The notes under the pieces: model-generated | Seen by the model: only the letters and a program-made list of their open reading frames with translations | The model's database searches: none | What the model was told of the DNA's origin: nothing | Translations under genes and position numbers: made by a program | Shown here: in pieces, positions 36,070 to 44,949 of the stretch | How positions within the stretch are numbered: position 1 is the first letter of the stretch | Layout: each line of letters starts with the position of its first letter | From: Oceanobacillus sp. Castelsardo | Lineage (GTDB): Bacteria; Bacillota; Bacilli; Bacillales; Amphibacillaceae | DNA: 64,000 bases | Assembly (NCBI RefSeq): GCF_001659985.1 | Contig: NZ_LYCS01000010.1 | Coordinates: 1-64,000 of the forward strand | Direction of reading: 5' to 3'

Positions 36070-36221
36070 GATAATGTTTGTAGCCTACAGCATATGGAGT
36101 ATTGGATTTTTGTTAATCTCTATCCCTACCTAAAAAATACACCTAATCTCCACATTTAACCCCATAGCTATATGAAAACCTAACTAATTATTTAACCAAA
36201 AAATTTTTATATAAATAACGG

Positions 36222-36437
36222 TTAATACCCATAATAATATGGATAGCCATAATAAGGATATCCATAACCACCATAATATGGATATGGTGGGTACGGATAT
36301 GGATAACCGGGTGGACCTATAATAGCGCTACCTAATAAACCTCCTAAAACTCCACCAATAAAAGGGGCTCCAAAGCCGAATCCAATTATTCTCTCGTCTC
36401 CTGGATGTACGTGATGTACATTTTGTTCATGATACAT
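36222..36437 (-). CDS. Small Gly/Tyr/Pro-rich protein, possible spore coat component
   Basis: This 71-residue protein has a His-rich start (MYHEQNVHHVHPGDER), a Gly-rich hydrophobic stretch (IGGVLGGLLGSAIIG) and a low-complexity PYPYPPYPYYGG-type tail ending in repeated YPYYGY. Similar compositions are common among small bacillus spore coat proteins, but the family is not certain. ATG behind AAGGAGGAAAG. Monocistronic. Confidence 0.65.
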   Translation of the reverse strand: MYHEQNVHHVHPGDERIIGFGFGAPFIGGVLGGLLGSAIIGPPGYPYPYPPYPYYGGYGYPYYGYPYYYGY

Positions 36438-36584
36438 ACTCTTTCCTCCTTGTTTATATATGAGTCAATTCAACATAAAACAAATACCTATGCCTAAGAT
36501 TAAGCTATTCTAGAGAAGGAAATTTGATTAGACAGAAGCCTAGAATATGGATGGAAATTGTATTACACGTCTCTAATTTCTTAT

Positions 36585-36609
36585 ATAAAGTGAAACTTCA
36601 ATCAGTGGG
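36585..36609. repeat. Half-copy of the MITE-like foldback end
   Basis: ATAAAGTGAAACTTCAATCAGTGGG is shared with the left end of the element at 50367, including flanking bases, but the rest of the element is missing. It lies at the 3' side of the AEC transporter gene. Confidence 0.55.
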
Positions 36610-36622
36610 CTCTTACAGCCAG

Positions 36623-37537
36623 TTAATGCGGAATAAAATTGGCAAAAACATACAGAATAACCATACTAACCAACACGGTGATGTTGGATGTAGTCGCAAT
36701 TAACCGTATGCTATCCATGCTGTATTTAAATTCCACCGCATACGTAATTGCCGATGAAGCAATTGGGAGTAACAATCCGATTAGTAAAGTATAACGATAC
36801 ATCTCATCAAACGGGAGAACAAAGAATAAAATCACTCCAAATAGTAAACCTAATGCATATCGAAAGGTTAAATATTTTAACATTGGTTTCATAAATTGTT
36901 TATCGAATCTAAAATTTAAAAAGATCCCCAACAGTAATAACGATAAAGGTATATTAGCCGCAGATATGATTTCTGCTACTTCAATTATGAAGATAGGTAA
37001 TTTGATCTGAGTAAGATTTAAAATACTTGCTACTACGTAGGCCATTAGGGGAATGGATTGGCCAAGTTTCTTGAAAATTTCAACCGGTTTTAAGCTTAAT
37101 CCTTCTTTTGAAAAATAACTTCCCAATATATAAGCTATCCCCAATGTAATCATTGAATTTCCCACATCAAACATACTGAAATGGGTTAGTCCGTTCATTC
37201 CCCATATCGCAAATACGAGGGGAAAAGCAAACAGTCCAACATTAAATCCCGAAGATATCATCATAAAGGAACCCTTAATTTCTTTTTCCTTATTTTTAAA
37301 TACCCATAAGGCAATAAAAGTTGCTACTAGACCATATATGAAGATGATAATGGGTATATATATTAAACTAGCTTCGATCTTTACTGTATTGAATGTGACA
37401 AAAATTAATGCAGGAAAAGTAATCTTAAATATAATTTTCGAGATAATTTGGCCATCTTTTTCTTCTAAAATATTAAATCGCTTTAATAGATAACCTAGCA
37501 TAATAATTGCAATAACATAAAGAAATTCTTGATTCAT
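36623..37537 (-). CDS. AEC (auxin efflux carrier) family transporter
   Basis: This 304-residue membrane protein has about ten helices in two inverted halves. Family features include the start YVIAIIMLGYLLKRFNILEEKDG, the kinked-helix region GFNVGLFAFPLVFAIWG and the C-terminal LIGLLLPIASSAITYAVEF. Bacterial AEC proteins export or import small organic acids such as malate; the substrate here is unknown. ATG at 37537 with GAGGAG about 12 bases away. Single gene. Confidence 0.87.
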   Translation of the reverse strand: MNQEFLYVIAIIMLGYLLKRFNILEEKDGQIISKIIFKITFPALIFVTFNTVKIEASLIYIPIIIFIYGLVATFIALWVFKNKEKEIKGSFMMISSGFNVGLFAFPLVFAIWGMNGLTHFSMFDVGNSMITLGIAYILGSYFSKEGLSLKPVEIFKKLGQSIPLMAYVVASILNLTQIKLPIFIIEVAEIISAANIPLSLLLLGIFLNFRFDKQFMKPMLKYLTFRYALGLLFGVILFFVLPFDEMYRYTLLIGLLLPIASSAITYAVEFKYSMDSIRLIATTSNITVLVSMVILYVFANFIPH

Positions 37538-37647
37538 TTAAACATGATGCTCCTCTGTCTGGGTGTACTTGCTTTTTATGATTGATAACTTGTACGCGAA
37601 CACCAGGTGGTAATTGTTATATTGTTATAATTGTCCAACCCTACAAA

Positions 37648-38427
37648 TTACAACAAACCTACCATCTTCAACCCGTGATAAATTCCATTATCATCCACCG
37701 ATTTCGTAACATATCTTGCTACCGATTTTACTTCATCCACAGCATTTCCCATTGCAACACTATTTTGCACCGTGGTTAGCATTTCCATATCATTTAATCC
37801 GTCACCAAAGGCGTAGACATCTTCCTTTGAAAATCCTAGCTTGTCTACAAGTTTTTCAATTCCCCTTGCTTTTGATCCTCCTTTTGGCAGTACATCTACT
37901 GATAAAGGATGCCATCTGACAAAATCGAAATCAGTAAATTCCGCTTCGTATTGTTTTTCTTCCTCTTCTGGACAAAACAAAAGGGATTGGTATAATTCAC
38001 GTCCTTTGTAATAATAAGGGTCATGGTCCGGGAATTGTTTGATTTTTAAAGAAGCTATTCCTTCATTAATAAATGGATGTTCTTGTACATTAGCCTTCAT
38101 ATCTTCATGATCCATATAAACAATTGGATGATTATTGCTAAGTGCTGTTTCTGTTAATTTTAATAGAGAGGCTGTATTTAATGGATTGGTATATATCTCT
38201 TCCCCATTAAAAACAACGTATTGTCCGTTGTAACTCACAAATGTATGAATCCCCAATTCTTCCCGCAAATCAGTATACATAAAAGGAGCACGCCCTGTCG
38301 CAATGGCTACTTCATGTCCTTTTTCTTTTAATAGAAAAATGGCCTCCTTTGTGGAAGGTGGTAGTTTTTTCTCGTGATCCAGTAATGTTCCGTCTATATC
38401 AAAAAAGATAAGTTTTCTGCTTGTCAT
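37648..38427 (-). CDS. Cof-type HAD-IIB sugar phosphatase
   Basis: This 259-residue HAD hydrolase shows motif I FFDIDGTLLD (nucleophile Asp), motif II AIATGRAP, motif III with the Lys in LPKGGSKARG and motif IV AFGDGLNDMEML. A C2B cap spans about 85-190. Enzymes of this group (YkrA, YcsE, Cof) dephosphorylate sugar phosphates, FMN or PLP-like compounds. ATG start. No operon partner. Confidence 0.9.
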   Translation of the reverse strand: MTSRKLIFFDIDGTLLDHEKKLPPSTKEAIFLLKEKGHEVAIATGRAPFMYTDLREELGIHTFVSYNGQYVVFNGEEIYTNPLNTASLLKLTETALSNNHPIVYMDHEDMKANVQEHPFINEGIASLKIKQFPDHDPYYYKGRELYQSLLFCPEEEEKQYEAEFTDFDFVRWHPLSVDVLPKGGSKARGIEKLVDKLGFSKEDVYAFGDGLNDMEMLTTVQNSVAMGNAVDEVKSVARYVTKSVDDNGIYHGLKMVGLL

Positions 38428-38552
38428 ATCTATCCAACTTTCTGTGCTTGTTATATCTTTCCGTTATACATGTATTACTATCATAAAAGGAAACTAAAGT
38501 TTTCCAGTGAAATAGTTGAATTCTATTATACTTATATCGGAAGAAGAATGAT

Positions 38553-38960
38553 TTATTCTTTCCTTCTATCTACTAAAAAACGTTCCCTCTCTTCTACAGA
38601 AGGTAATATACAACGCTCCTTCTTTCCAAACCATTTATATCTATTTTTAGCGACTAATTCATAAAAGATATCTCTTAAAGGGCTTGGAACAACTAGTAAG
38701 AAGTATAGTAGTTTCCATGCACCTTTCAAATGTTTACAAACTCGGAGGGCTGCGGATGATTTAAAATAACAGTGATTCCCTTCTATCAAAACAAAACTAT
38801 CCATAGCTTGAGGGGCATTGTACTTTTTCAATAATTCTTTTCCAATATCACTTTGTAACGAAGCAAATTGAAAATGTCCTTTTGGATCCCTTTTGATGAT
38901 GAATTGAACACTATAGTCACAAAAATTACATTCGCCGTCAAACAAAATAATCCTTTTCAT
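38553..38960 (-). CDS. DCC-family thiol-disulfide oxidoreductase-like protein (YuxK type)
   Basis: This 135-residue DUF393 protein has the signature ILFDGECNFCDYSVQFIIKRD, whose DxxCxxC gives the DCC name, and FQFASLQSDIG. The fold is thioredoxin-like; the function is unproven. The ATG at 38960 follows AGGTGGG; the longer frame lacks a site and starts with extra hydrophobic residues. A hairpin at 38992-39034 lies upstream and ends the preceding gene. Confidence 0.85.
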   Translation of the reverse strand: MKRIILFDGECNFCDYSVQFIIKRDPKGHFQFASLQSDIGKELLKKYNAPQAMDSFVLIEGNHCYFKSSAALRVCKHLKGAWKLLYFLLVVPSPLRDIFYELVAKNRYKWFGKKERCILPSVEERERFLVDRRKE

Positions 38961-38991
38961 AATCACCCACCTATAAATTCCTGCACCAAAA

Positions 38992-39034
38992 TAGCCCCCA
39001 ATTGTTAATAATAATATCAAACAATGGGGGGCTG
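38992..39034 (-). terminator. Terminator of the 81-residue protein gene
   Basis: AGCCCCCCATTGTT pairs with AACAATTGGGGGCT across a long AT loop, downstream of the gene at 39140 on the minus strand. Confidence 0.7.
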
Positions 39035-39139
39035 TTTCTATAATTTTTAAATATTATTCCATATGAATATTTTTCAATTAATTAATATTGTCCTTTATCA
39101 ATCTAGAAATCTACTTTGTATTATAAACTGTAAACGTAT

Positions 39140-39385
39140 TCATTTTATTCGTTTAAGTCTTCTTACAGGTTTCCACCTATGTAAAATAAAGTTTTTATTC
39201 ACCGTATGGTACACTGTTGTACCGTCTTCAGCATTAGAAAGCTCTTTATTTGCATCTTCAAATTTAATTGATCGTATTGGTACCACTTCATCAACGATTG
39301 CCTTATCATCTTCAAAATGGTAATCCAGAATTGAAACTAAAAGAAATTGATCTGGGAATATTTCTCTTGCCTCTTGCCATTTCAT
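39140..39385 (-). CDS. Small protein of unknown function
   Basis: This 81-residue protein starts MKWQEAREIFPDQFLLV and ends with a strongly basic tail (RWKPVRRLKRIK). The mixed strand/helix pattern fits a small globular protein. I do not recognise the family. The ATG is preceded by a strong AGAGGAGG, and a terminator follows, which supports a real gene. Confidence 0.65.
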   Translation of the reverse strand: MKWQEAREIFPDQFLLVSILDYHFEDDKAIVDEVVPIRSIKFEDANKELSNAEDGTTVYHTVNKNFILHRWKPVRRLKRIK

Positions 39386-39551
39386 TTTAGCAGCCTCCTC
39401 TTACCATCATTATAATCGATTCTGTTGAAAATATCACCTTTATTTTAAGAATAATTAAACCGAAAACCGACTGTTCTTAATAGAGGTCGTCCTTCGAAAA
39501 ACGATTCCTATTTTTCTATGGAAAACCTCCATTTTTAGCATAAAAAACTCA

Positions 39552-39788
39552 TTATATAAAGAAAATTGGAGCAAAAAACAATACAAAAATCAAAATAAAC
39601 GGATACCATATCAGCCCTGTTATAGAATTCCCTTTTATATGGAAAATTTCTAGTGGATTTTTTGCTGGAGCGTAAATGTAATTTGCAATACTATCAAGCA
39701 TGGTTCTTTTTATTGGAATTTCTGGTACGTCCACTTGAAATTCATCCAATTTTTTCTGAAGTTCACTTGGAAAATCTTTTTTACTCAT
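39552..39788 (-). CDS. Small membrane protein, candidate anti-sigma factor (YxlC-like)
   Basis: This 78-residue protein has a soluble N-terminal part (about 1-50; ELQKKLDEFQVDVPEIPIKRT) and one C-terminal membrane helix (about 56-77). Its ATG overlaps the stop of the ECF sigma gene (ATGA), so the two are translationally coupled, as in sigY-yxlC of B. subtilis. That layout is the main support for an anti-sigma role; the sequence alone is too short to prove it. Confidence 0.7.
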   Translation of the reverse strand: MSKKDFPSELQKKLDEFQVDVPEIPIKRTMLDSIANYIYAPAKNPLEIFHIKGNSITGLIWYPFILIFVLFFAPIFFI

Positions 39789-40309
39789 TCGTCTACCTCC
39801 AATATTCCCTTCAATTTCTTTAGCGAAGTATGCATTCGGGACTTCACCGTACCTAATGGGATTTCAAGAATGTTTGCTATTTCCTTTTGTGTCAAATCGT
39901 GATAATACGTTAGTAGAATAACCGCACGTTGTACATCGGAGAGTTGTTGGATTGCTTCTTGGACGGTCAGTTTTTCTTCTAGAGGTAATTCTTGCTCTAC
40001 GTTTCGTTCATATAAAAAGGGTAATAACTTTTTCCATCGACTACGCCTTTTTAATCGATTAATCATGAGTTGATACGCCATTCGGAACAAATACGTTTTC
40101 ATACTCGATTTCGCCACGTCGAAGTTTCCCTTATATTTATGAAATCGAACAAATGTATCTTGAACGATATCCATACTTAGTTGTTCATCCTGGCAATAGC
40201 GGTAGACAAATTGATAAATTGGATTTTGGTACGTGACAAATAATTTTTCTAGCGAATACTCCTCATGCTTCCCCGCATTCTCAGGTACTGTATCTTTATT
40301 TAAATTCAT
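39785..40309 (-). CDS. ECF-type RNA polymerase sigma factor
   Basis: This 174-residue sigma-70-family protein has region 2 (about 25-95; YQFVYRYCQDEQLSMDIVQDTFVRFHKYKG) and region 4 (about 115-170; LSDVQRAVILLTYYHDLTQKEIANILEIPLGTVKSRMHTSLKKL). SigY or SigV-like bacillus ECF factors are the closest by eye. Its start overlaps the end of the upstream membrane protein gene and its stop overlaps the candidate anti-sigma gene. A possible self-recognised promoter lies at 40702-40730. Confidence 0.92.
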   Translation of the reverse strand: MNLNKDTVPENAGKHEEYSLEKLFVTYQNPIYQFVYRYCQDEQLSMDIVQDTFVRFHKYKGNFDVAKSSMKTYLFRMAYQLMINRLKRRSRWKKLLPFLYERNVEQELPLEEKLTVQEAIQQLSDVQRAVILLTYYHDLTQKEIANILEIPLGTVKSRMHTSLKKLKGILEVDE

Positions 40310-40667
40310 CGGACCACCGCTTTTTTATCCCCTTAAACACAAAAGCAATTCTCGTAATAAACCAAAGAAATGTAATTAACGAAAAAACAAATGTTTGATG
40401 AATAAAAAATTGGATCCAAGGACTTTCAATGGTATCCCCCCGCAATAGGAATACGAGAAGTCCTGTGATACATAAAAATGTATAAACTGCTGCCACAATT
40501 ATCGTGTAATCCCATCTCGTCCATTGAAAATAAATATCTGATTTACTAAAATCAATATCTCCTCTTTTATCCCGAACGACCTTCTTATTCATCGTTGCAA
40601 TTAGAGTTGCAAAGGTTGTTCCAAGCATAGCCGCAACAATCGTACTTATTATCCACCCTAAAGCCAT
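40296..40667 (-). CDS. Three-helix membrane protein leading the ECF sigma operon
   Basis: This protein of about 123 residues has three membrane segments (about 2-24, 56-76 and 85-105) and a basic cytoplasmic end (FKGIKKRWSDEFK). Family not recognised. The ATG at 40667 was chosen because AAAGGAG precedes it; the GTG at 40679 overlaps that site. Its end overlaps the sigma gene start by 14 bases, so the products are made together, and it may sense or relay the membrane signal (inference). Confidence 0.7.
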   Translation of the reverse strand: MALGWIISTIVAAMLGTTFATLIATMNKKVVRDKRGDIDFSKSDIYFQWTRWDYTIIVAAVYTFLCITGLLVFLLRGDTIESPWIQFFIHQTFVFSLITFLWFITRIAFVFKGIKKRWSDEFK

Positions 40668-40701
40668 TACATTCTCCACTCCTTTTCATCCTTCTATTAA
40701 C

Positions 40702-40730
40702 TTATACAACCGGACCGATGAAAAGGTTCA
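40702..40730 (-). promoter_or_regulatory. Candidate ECF-type promoter of the sigma operon
   Basis: On the minus strand TGAACC and GTATAA are 17 bases apart. TGAAC is the -35 wording typical of bacillus ECF sigma factors, and the position fits autoregulation. A sigma-A role cannot be excluded. Confidence 0.45.
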
Positions 40731-40786
40731 TTTGTTTCTTGAAATATTCCTTGTTCTTTTACATTTATCCCCGGAACACCATTTGG

Positions 40787-40903
40787 CTATTTATTTCTTA
40801 TCCCATACAACCAATCTGGTCGATCTTTATTATCCTTTTTTAAAATAGGATAAGCCACAACCGCTAAAACAATTAGATAGCCAAAAAGCACAACAAATAA
40901 CAT
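40787..40903 (-). CDS. Possible 38-residue single-helix membrane peptide
   Basis: The reading frame encodes a hydrophobic helix (MLFVVLFGYLIVLAVVAYPI) followed by a charged tail (LKKDNKDRPDWLYGIRNK), a protein-like pattern. No good ribosome site precedes this ATG. The frame stays open upstream (SIFDLNGLNG), and AGAAGGGG lies about 55 bases upstream of the ATG, so the true start may be earlier, non-standard or lost. Low confidence. Confidence 0.35.
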   Translation of the reverse strand: MLFVVLFGYLIVLAVVAYPILKKDNKDRPDWLYGIRNK

Positions 40904-40976
40904 GCCATTTAAACCATTCAAGTCAAATATGCTGCCAACATTTTCCCCTTCTATTTGTTTGAAGTTCTTATTTTAT

Positions 40977-42311
40977 TTACTTTCCGCTCCCGAGGTACAT
41001 ACGGCCTCTCTCATAAAATCCCTTCATTTCCTCTTTTGGGACCAATCCTCCTCCAGTGGACCAAGCGATATGTGTAGCCATTTTCACATTCATTTTTTCC
41101 ATATACTTCGATTTTTCTACTTGATACGCACCAACTAATCCCCCTGTTGCAGAAGGTTCTACATGCATTTCTTCCGTATCAGCAAGAAGCGTCAATAATT
41201 CATATAATGTTCTGTCTTCCAACGTATAAATTCCACTAACCATTTTCTCACTAAAATGACTTGCAAATTTCGATGGTCGTCCTACCGCTAACCCATCCGC
41301 ATCCGTGATATTATCAATCCCAAAATCTTGAACACTAATACAGTCTTTTTTTCCTGTTAAAAGACCCAGTAAATGCGAAGGCGATTTTACAGGCTCTGTA
41401 TAAAAACAATGGACATGGTCACCAAAGACTTGTTTCAACCCAAATGTTATTCCACCCGGTGCTCCACCAACACCACATGGAAGATATACAAATAATGGGT
41501 GTTCCTGATTTACGATAATATTTTTCTCTTCTAATTGTTTTTTCAACCGGAATGCAGCCGTGCTATACCCTAAAAACAAGTGTTTGGAACTTTCGTCATC
41601 AACAAAGTACCCATTCGGCTTTTCCAACATTTGTTGCCTTCCAATCGCAACCGCCTGACTAAAATCACCATCAAATTCAAGAACAGTCGCACCTTTTTCC
41701 CGTAAAAGATCCTTCTTCCATTGTTTTGCATCCCGTGACATATAAACAGACACTTGAAAGCCAAGCTTTGCACTCATGATTCCAATACTTAATCCTAAAT
41801 TCCCAGTGGAGCCAACTCCAATATGATAGTTTTTAAAAAGTTCTTTACATGTTGAAGTGGATAAAACTCCGTAGTCTTCTGTTTTTTCATTAATTAATCC
41901 GGCCTTCTTTGCAAGACTCACTGCATAATATAGAACTTCATAAAATCCACCTCTCGCTTTAATGGAACCGGCAATCGGTAATTCGTTATCGCATTTTAAA
42001 TAAAGGTTTCCATTGATTTTTACATCAAATTGTTTGTCAAGGGATTCCTTTAAATTGTTTATTTTTCTTAATGGAGATTCTATGATTCCATTTGTTTCTC
42101 GCACCTCAGAAAATTCCTTTCTAAAAAAAGCCGCACTTTTTTGCCAGAACTCCTCCGCTTGGATCATGTCTTCCTTATTAAGGTCCATCGAATGGATTTC
42201 ATTCATTTTAGTCAGGTTAGGATTCAGCCAGAGCATAGGTTTTAACGCAAGAATATTATCTAATTCGGGAAATTTATTTTGATATTCTTTGATTTTATCT
42301 TCAGTAAATAT
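40977..42311 (-). CDS. dsdA: D-serine dehydratase
   Basis: This PLP enzyme converts D-serine to pyruvate and ammonia. It shows the PLP Lys in AGSIKARGGFYEVL, the phosphate loop GSTGNLGLSIG, VYLPCGVGGAPGG, DADGLAVGRPS and EPSATGGLVG, all diagnostic of DsdA. The first ATG (42236) has no ribosome site and would give 419 residues. An in-frame ATA at 42311, eight bases after AGGGGG, gives 444 residues starting MFTEDKIKEYQNKFPEL, matching the family length (about 442) and its extended N-terminus. A TAG lies just upstream, so no other start fits. Single gene. Confidence 0.9.
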   Translation of the reverse strand: MFTEDKIKEYQNKFPELDNILALKPMLWLNPNLTKMNEIHSMDLNKEDMIQAEEFWQKSAAFFRKEFSEVRETNGIIESPLRKINNLKESLDKQFDVKINGNLYLKCDNELPIAGSIKARGGFYEVLYYAVSLAKKAGLINEKTEDYGVLSTSTCKELFKNYHIGVGSTGNLGLSIGIMSAKLGFQVSVYMSRDAKQWKKDLLREKGATVLEFDGDFSQAVAIGRQQMLEKPNGYFVDDESSKHLFLGYSTAAFRLKKQLEEKNIIVNQEHPLFVYLPCGVGGAPGGITFGLKQVFGDHVHCFYTEPVKSPSHLLGLLTGKKDCISVQDFGIDNITDADGLAVGRPSKFASHFSEKMVSGIYTLEDRTLYELLTLLADTEEMHVEPSATGGLVGAYQVEKSKYMEKMNVKMATHIAWSTGGGLVPKEEMKGFYERGRMYLGSGK

Positions 42312-42451
42312 TTTGGATTCCCCCTAATAACTGTATATTTTAAAGTATAGCATCGATAAAAATAATACATCTAATAATTCAATGTTTTTTTCCCTGCCAA
42401 AAAACTTCTCTCACTAAAACACTAGTTTAAATCCACCTCTTCACAATCTCC

Positions 42452-42766
42452 CTATTTAACTGTTCTATTTCGATATACAAGGAGAGTAATTACATTTAGA
42501 ATAATGGTAATGATGAGAAGGATTGCTGTAACGAATACCCTAGCTCCCATTATATCCATAAGAGCAGACCAATCCTCAATCCTTACTCGATGATAGCTAT
42601 TTAAAATCTGGAAATATAGCGAAATAGAACAAGCACTAATACTTATAATGGATAGAACAACCCAATTATTATTTCCCTGCTTTTTATCCCGTATTAGATT
42701 CATAATTGGGAGTATCCACGCAATTAGTCCAAATACGAGGCTGCCAACATTAAACCAACCAATCAT
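42452..42766 (-). CDS. Three-helix membrane protein, function unknown
   Basis: This 104-residue protein has membrane segments at about 4-22, 36-54 and 74-98 separated by polar loops (RDKKQGNNN; HRVRIEDWS). Family not recognised. It begins three bases after the lipoprotein stop, with GGGGG and GAG just before its ATG, so it is cotranscribed with the LprI-like lipoprotein. Confidence 0.7.
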   Translation of the reverse strand: MIGWFNVGSLVFGLIAWILPIMNLIRDKKQGNNNWVVLSIISISACSISLYFQILNSYHRVRIEDWSALMDIMGARVFVTAILLIITIILNVITLLVYRNRTVK

Positions 42767-42768
42767 CT

Positions 42769-43461
42769 CTAATCCCCCCCTGTATCTTTTGTTTCTTTTG
42801 TTTTTTCGTTCATATACTCCTCAACTAATTCATAACATCTTTCTTCTGTAAGAATTGCTAGTACAGTCACATATTCCAAGTGTTCCTGGGTACCACCTTT
42901 ATATTTTAACGATGCTTCCAATGCACGATCATCTCTATATTTAATCCAATTCCGTTGTTCTTCTTTTAATTGATTCATCTCTTCTGGTGGCAGTTGCTCC
43001 TTTAAAACTCCATAAATTTCATTCAACCATTCATCCCAAATATCCCATCTATCGTTTTCTATTTTTTTCAAAGCATATGTCGATGAATCTACCGCTTCCA
43101 ATTCTTCCGCTTCTTTTTTAGCGTTGTTTAATTTCTTGAGATACTCTTCCTTCAGTCTTCCGCCCGTATAATTAGTAGAAGGTTCTTCTTCTTTTGTATG
43201 TACATTTTTGGGTGTATCCTCTGTTTTATTTGTATTATTATGGTCTGTAACGATGGTGTCTGAATTACTGGTGTCAATGTTTGAAACACTTTCCGTGGTA
43301 TTTGCATTAGAAGAATCATCATTTGTGTTTTGAGACAAATTGTTTTGCGACTGGTTGTCCGACGCATTGCTTGATTCTTCAGATGAACTTTCACAAGCTA
43401 CCAATAAAATTACTAATACTAAAGTAAATATTGCTATCAAAACTTTTTTATTATTTTTCAT
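42769..43461 (-). CDS. Lipoprotein with C-terminal LprI/DUF1311-like domain
   Basis: This 230-residue secreted protein has a signal peptide and lipobox (VILLVACESS, Cys at 23), a long Ser/Asn/Thr-rich linker (about 25-100) and a helical C-terminal domain (about 105-225) with QLKEEQRNWIKYRDDRALEAS, typical of lysozyme-inhibitor LprI-like domains. It should sit on the outer face of the membrane. It is the first gene of a two-gene unit with the small membrane protein downstream. ATG start. Confidence 0.82.
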   Translation of the reverse strand: MKNNKKVLIAIFTLVLVILLVACESSSEESSNASDNQSQNNLSQNTNDDSSNANTTESVSNIDTSNSDTIVTDHNNTNKTEDTPKNVHTKEEEPSTNYTGGRLKEEYLKKLNNAKKEAEELEAVDSSTYALKKIENDRWDIWDEWLNEIYGVLKEQLPPEEMNQLKEEQRNWIKYRDDRALEASLKYKGGTQEHLEYVTVLAILTEERCYELVEEYMNEKTKETKDTGGD

Positions 43462-43627
43462 AAAATAGCCTCCTCTTGTCGTGAATATCCCTATTAAGGA
43501 CTAAACCTATAAAAATTCTCTTAGAAATCAATCCCCTCTAAAAAACGGAGATAATTCAAGATAAACAGTGAAACATTTAAAAAAACTCAGTACTTTTATA
43601 TCATATTAAGACGAATGTCTAAAAAAT

Positions 43628-43654
43628 ATGACTCTGGTATAGAACCAGGGTCAT
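43628..43654 (-). terminator. Terminator of the Tyr/Pro-rich protein gene
   Basis: ATGACCCTGGT-type arms (ATGACTCTGG and CCAGGGTCAT) pair across five bases, with a T-rich tail on the minus strand. The gene-free stretch 43462-43733 holds nothing else. Confidence 0.75.
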
Positions 43655-43733
43655 TTGCAATAAGTTCCACTTTTATAGATTAATAACACATTTTTTCCAT
43701 AAAAAAGTTACCACCTGCTAAAATCCTACAACA

Positions 43734-44156
43734 CTACCAACGTAACGCAATAAGCAGTTCACAGCATTGTCCTGCTATTTCTGAATTAGCCAATATGATT
43801 CGAATGCCTGTTGGAGTAAAAGATGTTTCAATATCAATGGTAATTCCTGTAGATTTAATCAATTCATCTACTTTCGTTGTATTCGATTGTTGAGCTTCAC
43901 TCATAAGTTCCTTTGCAAAAACTGGATCATTGACTAATTTCGTTAGTAATAAATTAGCCTGTTTCATTAGCCCCTGGAATCTGCGAACGGATTCATCTAA
44001 CTGCTGGATATCAACGGGTGGATAATGGTTTTGCTGTCTTACCGTATTCTGTAATGAATCACTTCGATACACGGGAGCATAATTCACAGGAACCGTATTC
44101 ATTCTTTGCGGTTGATAATATGGATAAACCACGTATGGATGACCGTAATTATACAC
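43734..44156 (-). CDS. Tyr/Pro-rich protein, possible spore-associated
   Basis: This 140-residue protein has a Tyr/Pro-rich head (MYNYGHPYVVYPYYQPQ), a helical middle (IQQLDESVRRFQGLMKQANLLL) and an amphipathic end with IRIILANSEIAGQCCELL. The head composition is like that of spore coat or exosporium proteins in bacilli. No signal peptide. ATG behind a GGAGG-like site. The assignment is tentative. Confidence 0.65.
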   Translation of the reverse strand: MYNYGHPYVVYPYYQPQRMNTVPVNYAPVYRSDSLQNTVRQQNHYPPVDIQQLDESVRRFQGLMKQANLLLTKLVNDPVFAKELMSEAQQSNTTKVDELIKSTGITIDIETSFTPTGIRIILANSEIAGQCCELLIALRW

Positions 44157-44285
44157 GGAGGACCCTCCTTCTTATAATCATACCGTATATCTTATGTGTG
44201 ACAGCTTGGCAAAGGTGTGACTTTTTCGAGAGATTGAACAGGATGCTTCCTTTAATAAGACAAATGAAATTAACGTTCTTAGCCA

Positions 44286-44826
44286 CTATTTTAATTCTTT
44301 TTGAAAAACGACAAACATAGAGGGAACGGCTAGCATCTGCGCCAAATCGGGAAATAATGCTTCAATGGTTTCCATACGGACTGGACGATAGCCAATTCGA
44401 ACATACCAGTTTTCCAAGATTGATTTGGATGAGTGAGAACCATTCTGAGGTACTAACAATTCGAGTTGCATCTTACGAAGGTGTTCTTTTTTGCACATTT
44501 GTTCAGCAAAATGGATTAACTCTCGTCCAGTGCCACCCCCCCTGGAATTGATTGTCCACCGCTAGCATTCCGAATTCTCCCGTTTCCTCGTCAAGCCGTC
44601 GAACACGGACACATCCGATTATTTTCCCCATCGATCTTGCAACGGCAATCTCACCGTTGCTAGTGTATTCTGCCATTTCCTCAACTGACGTACGGACTGC
44701 CCCATGCATCCAAAGACCTTTCTCTGATGCTTTATACACACGGTTGACTATGTTCGTAATACGCTCCATGTCCATAGTATTAGTACTTGCATTACTAGAC
44801 AATAGTTGTATCTCGATTGACTGCAT
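44286..44826 (-). pseudogene. GNAT acetyltransferase split by a frameshift at a G7 run
   Basis: The N-terminal half (44503-44826: MQSIEIQLLSSNAST... IIGCVRVRRLDEETGEFGMLAVDNQFQ) is a GNAT domain up to strand 4. The coenzyme A loop then breaks at seven G (minus strand, near 44533-44545). Removing one G restores QGGGTGRELIHFAEQMCKKE and continues into the frame ending at 44286 (LEKWYVRIGY-like end, VFQKELK). So a single one-base insertion splits an otherwise normal gene of about 178 residues. It may be inactivated, phase-variable or a sequencing error. Confidence 0.85.
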
Positions 44827-44949
44827 CTTAAGTGATATCCTCCTTATTTCCGTTTGAATTCTTTTTTAAAATACTGCAATCTTGTTGATCTGGAAAAGCC
44901 TGTCCCCTTTTATGTAAATGGCCAGTTTCCTTAATTAAATCGTAATTTC

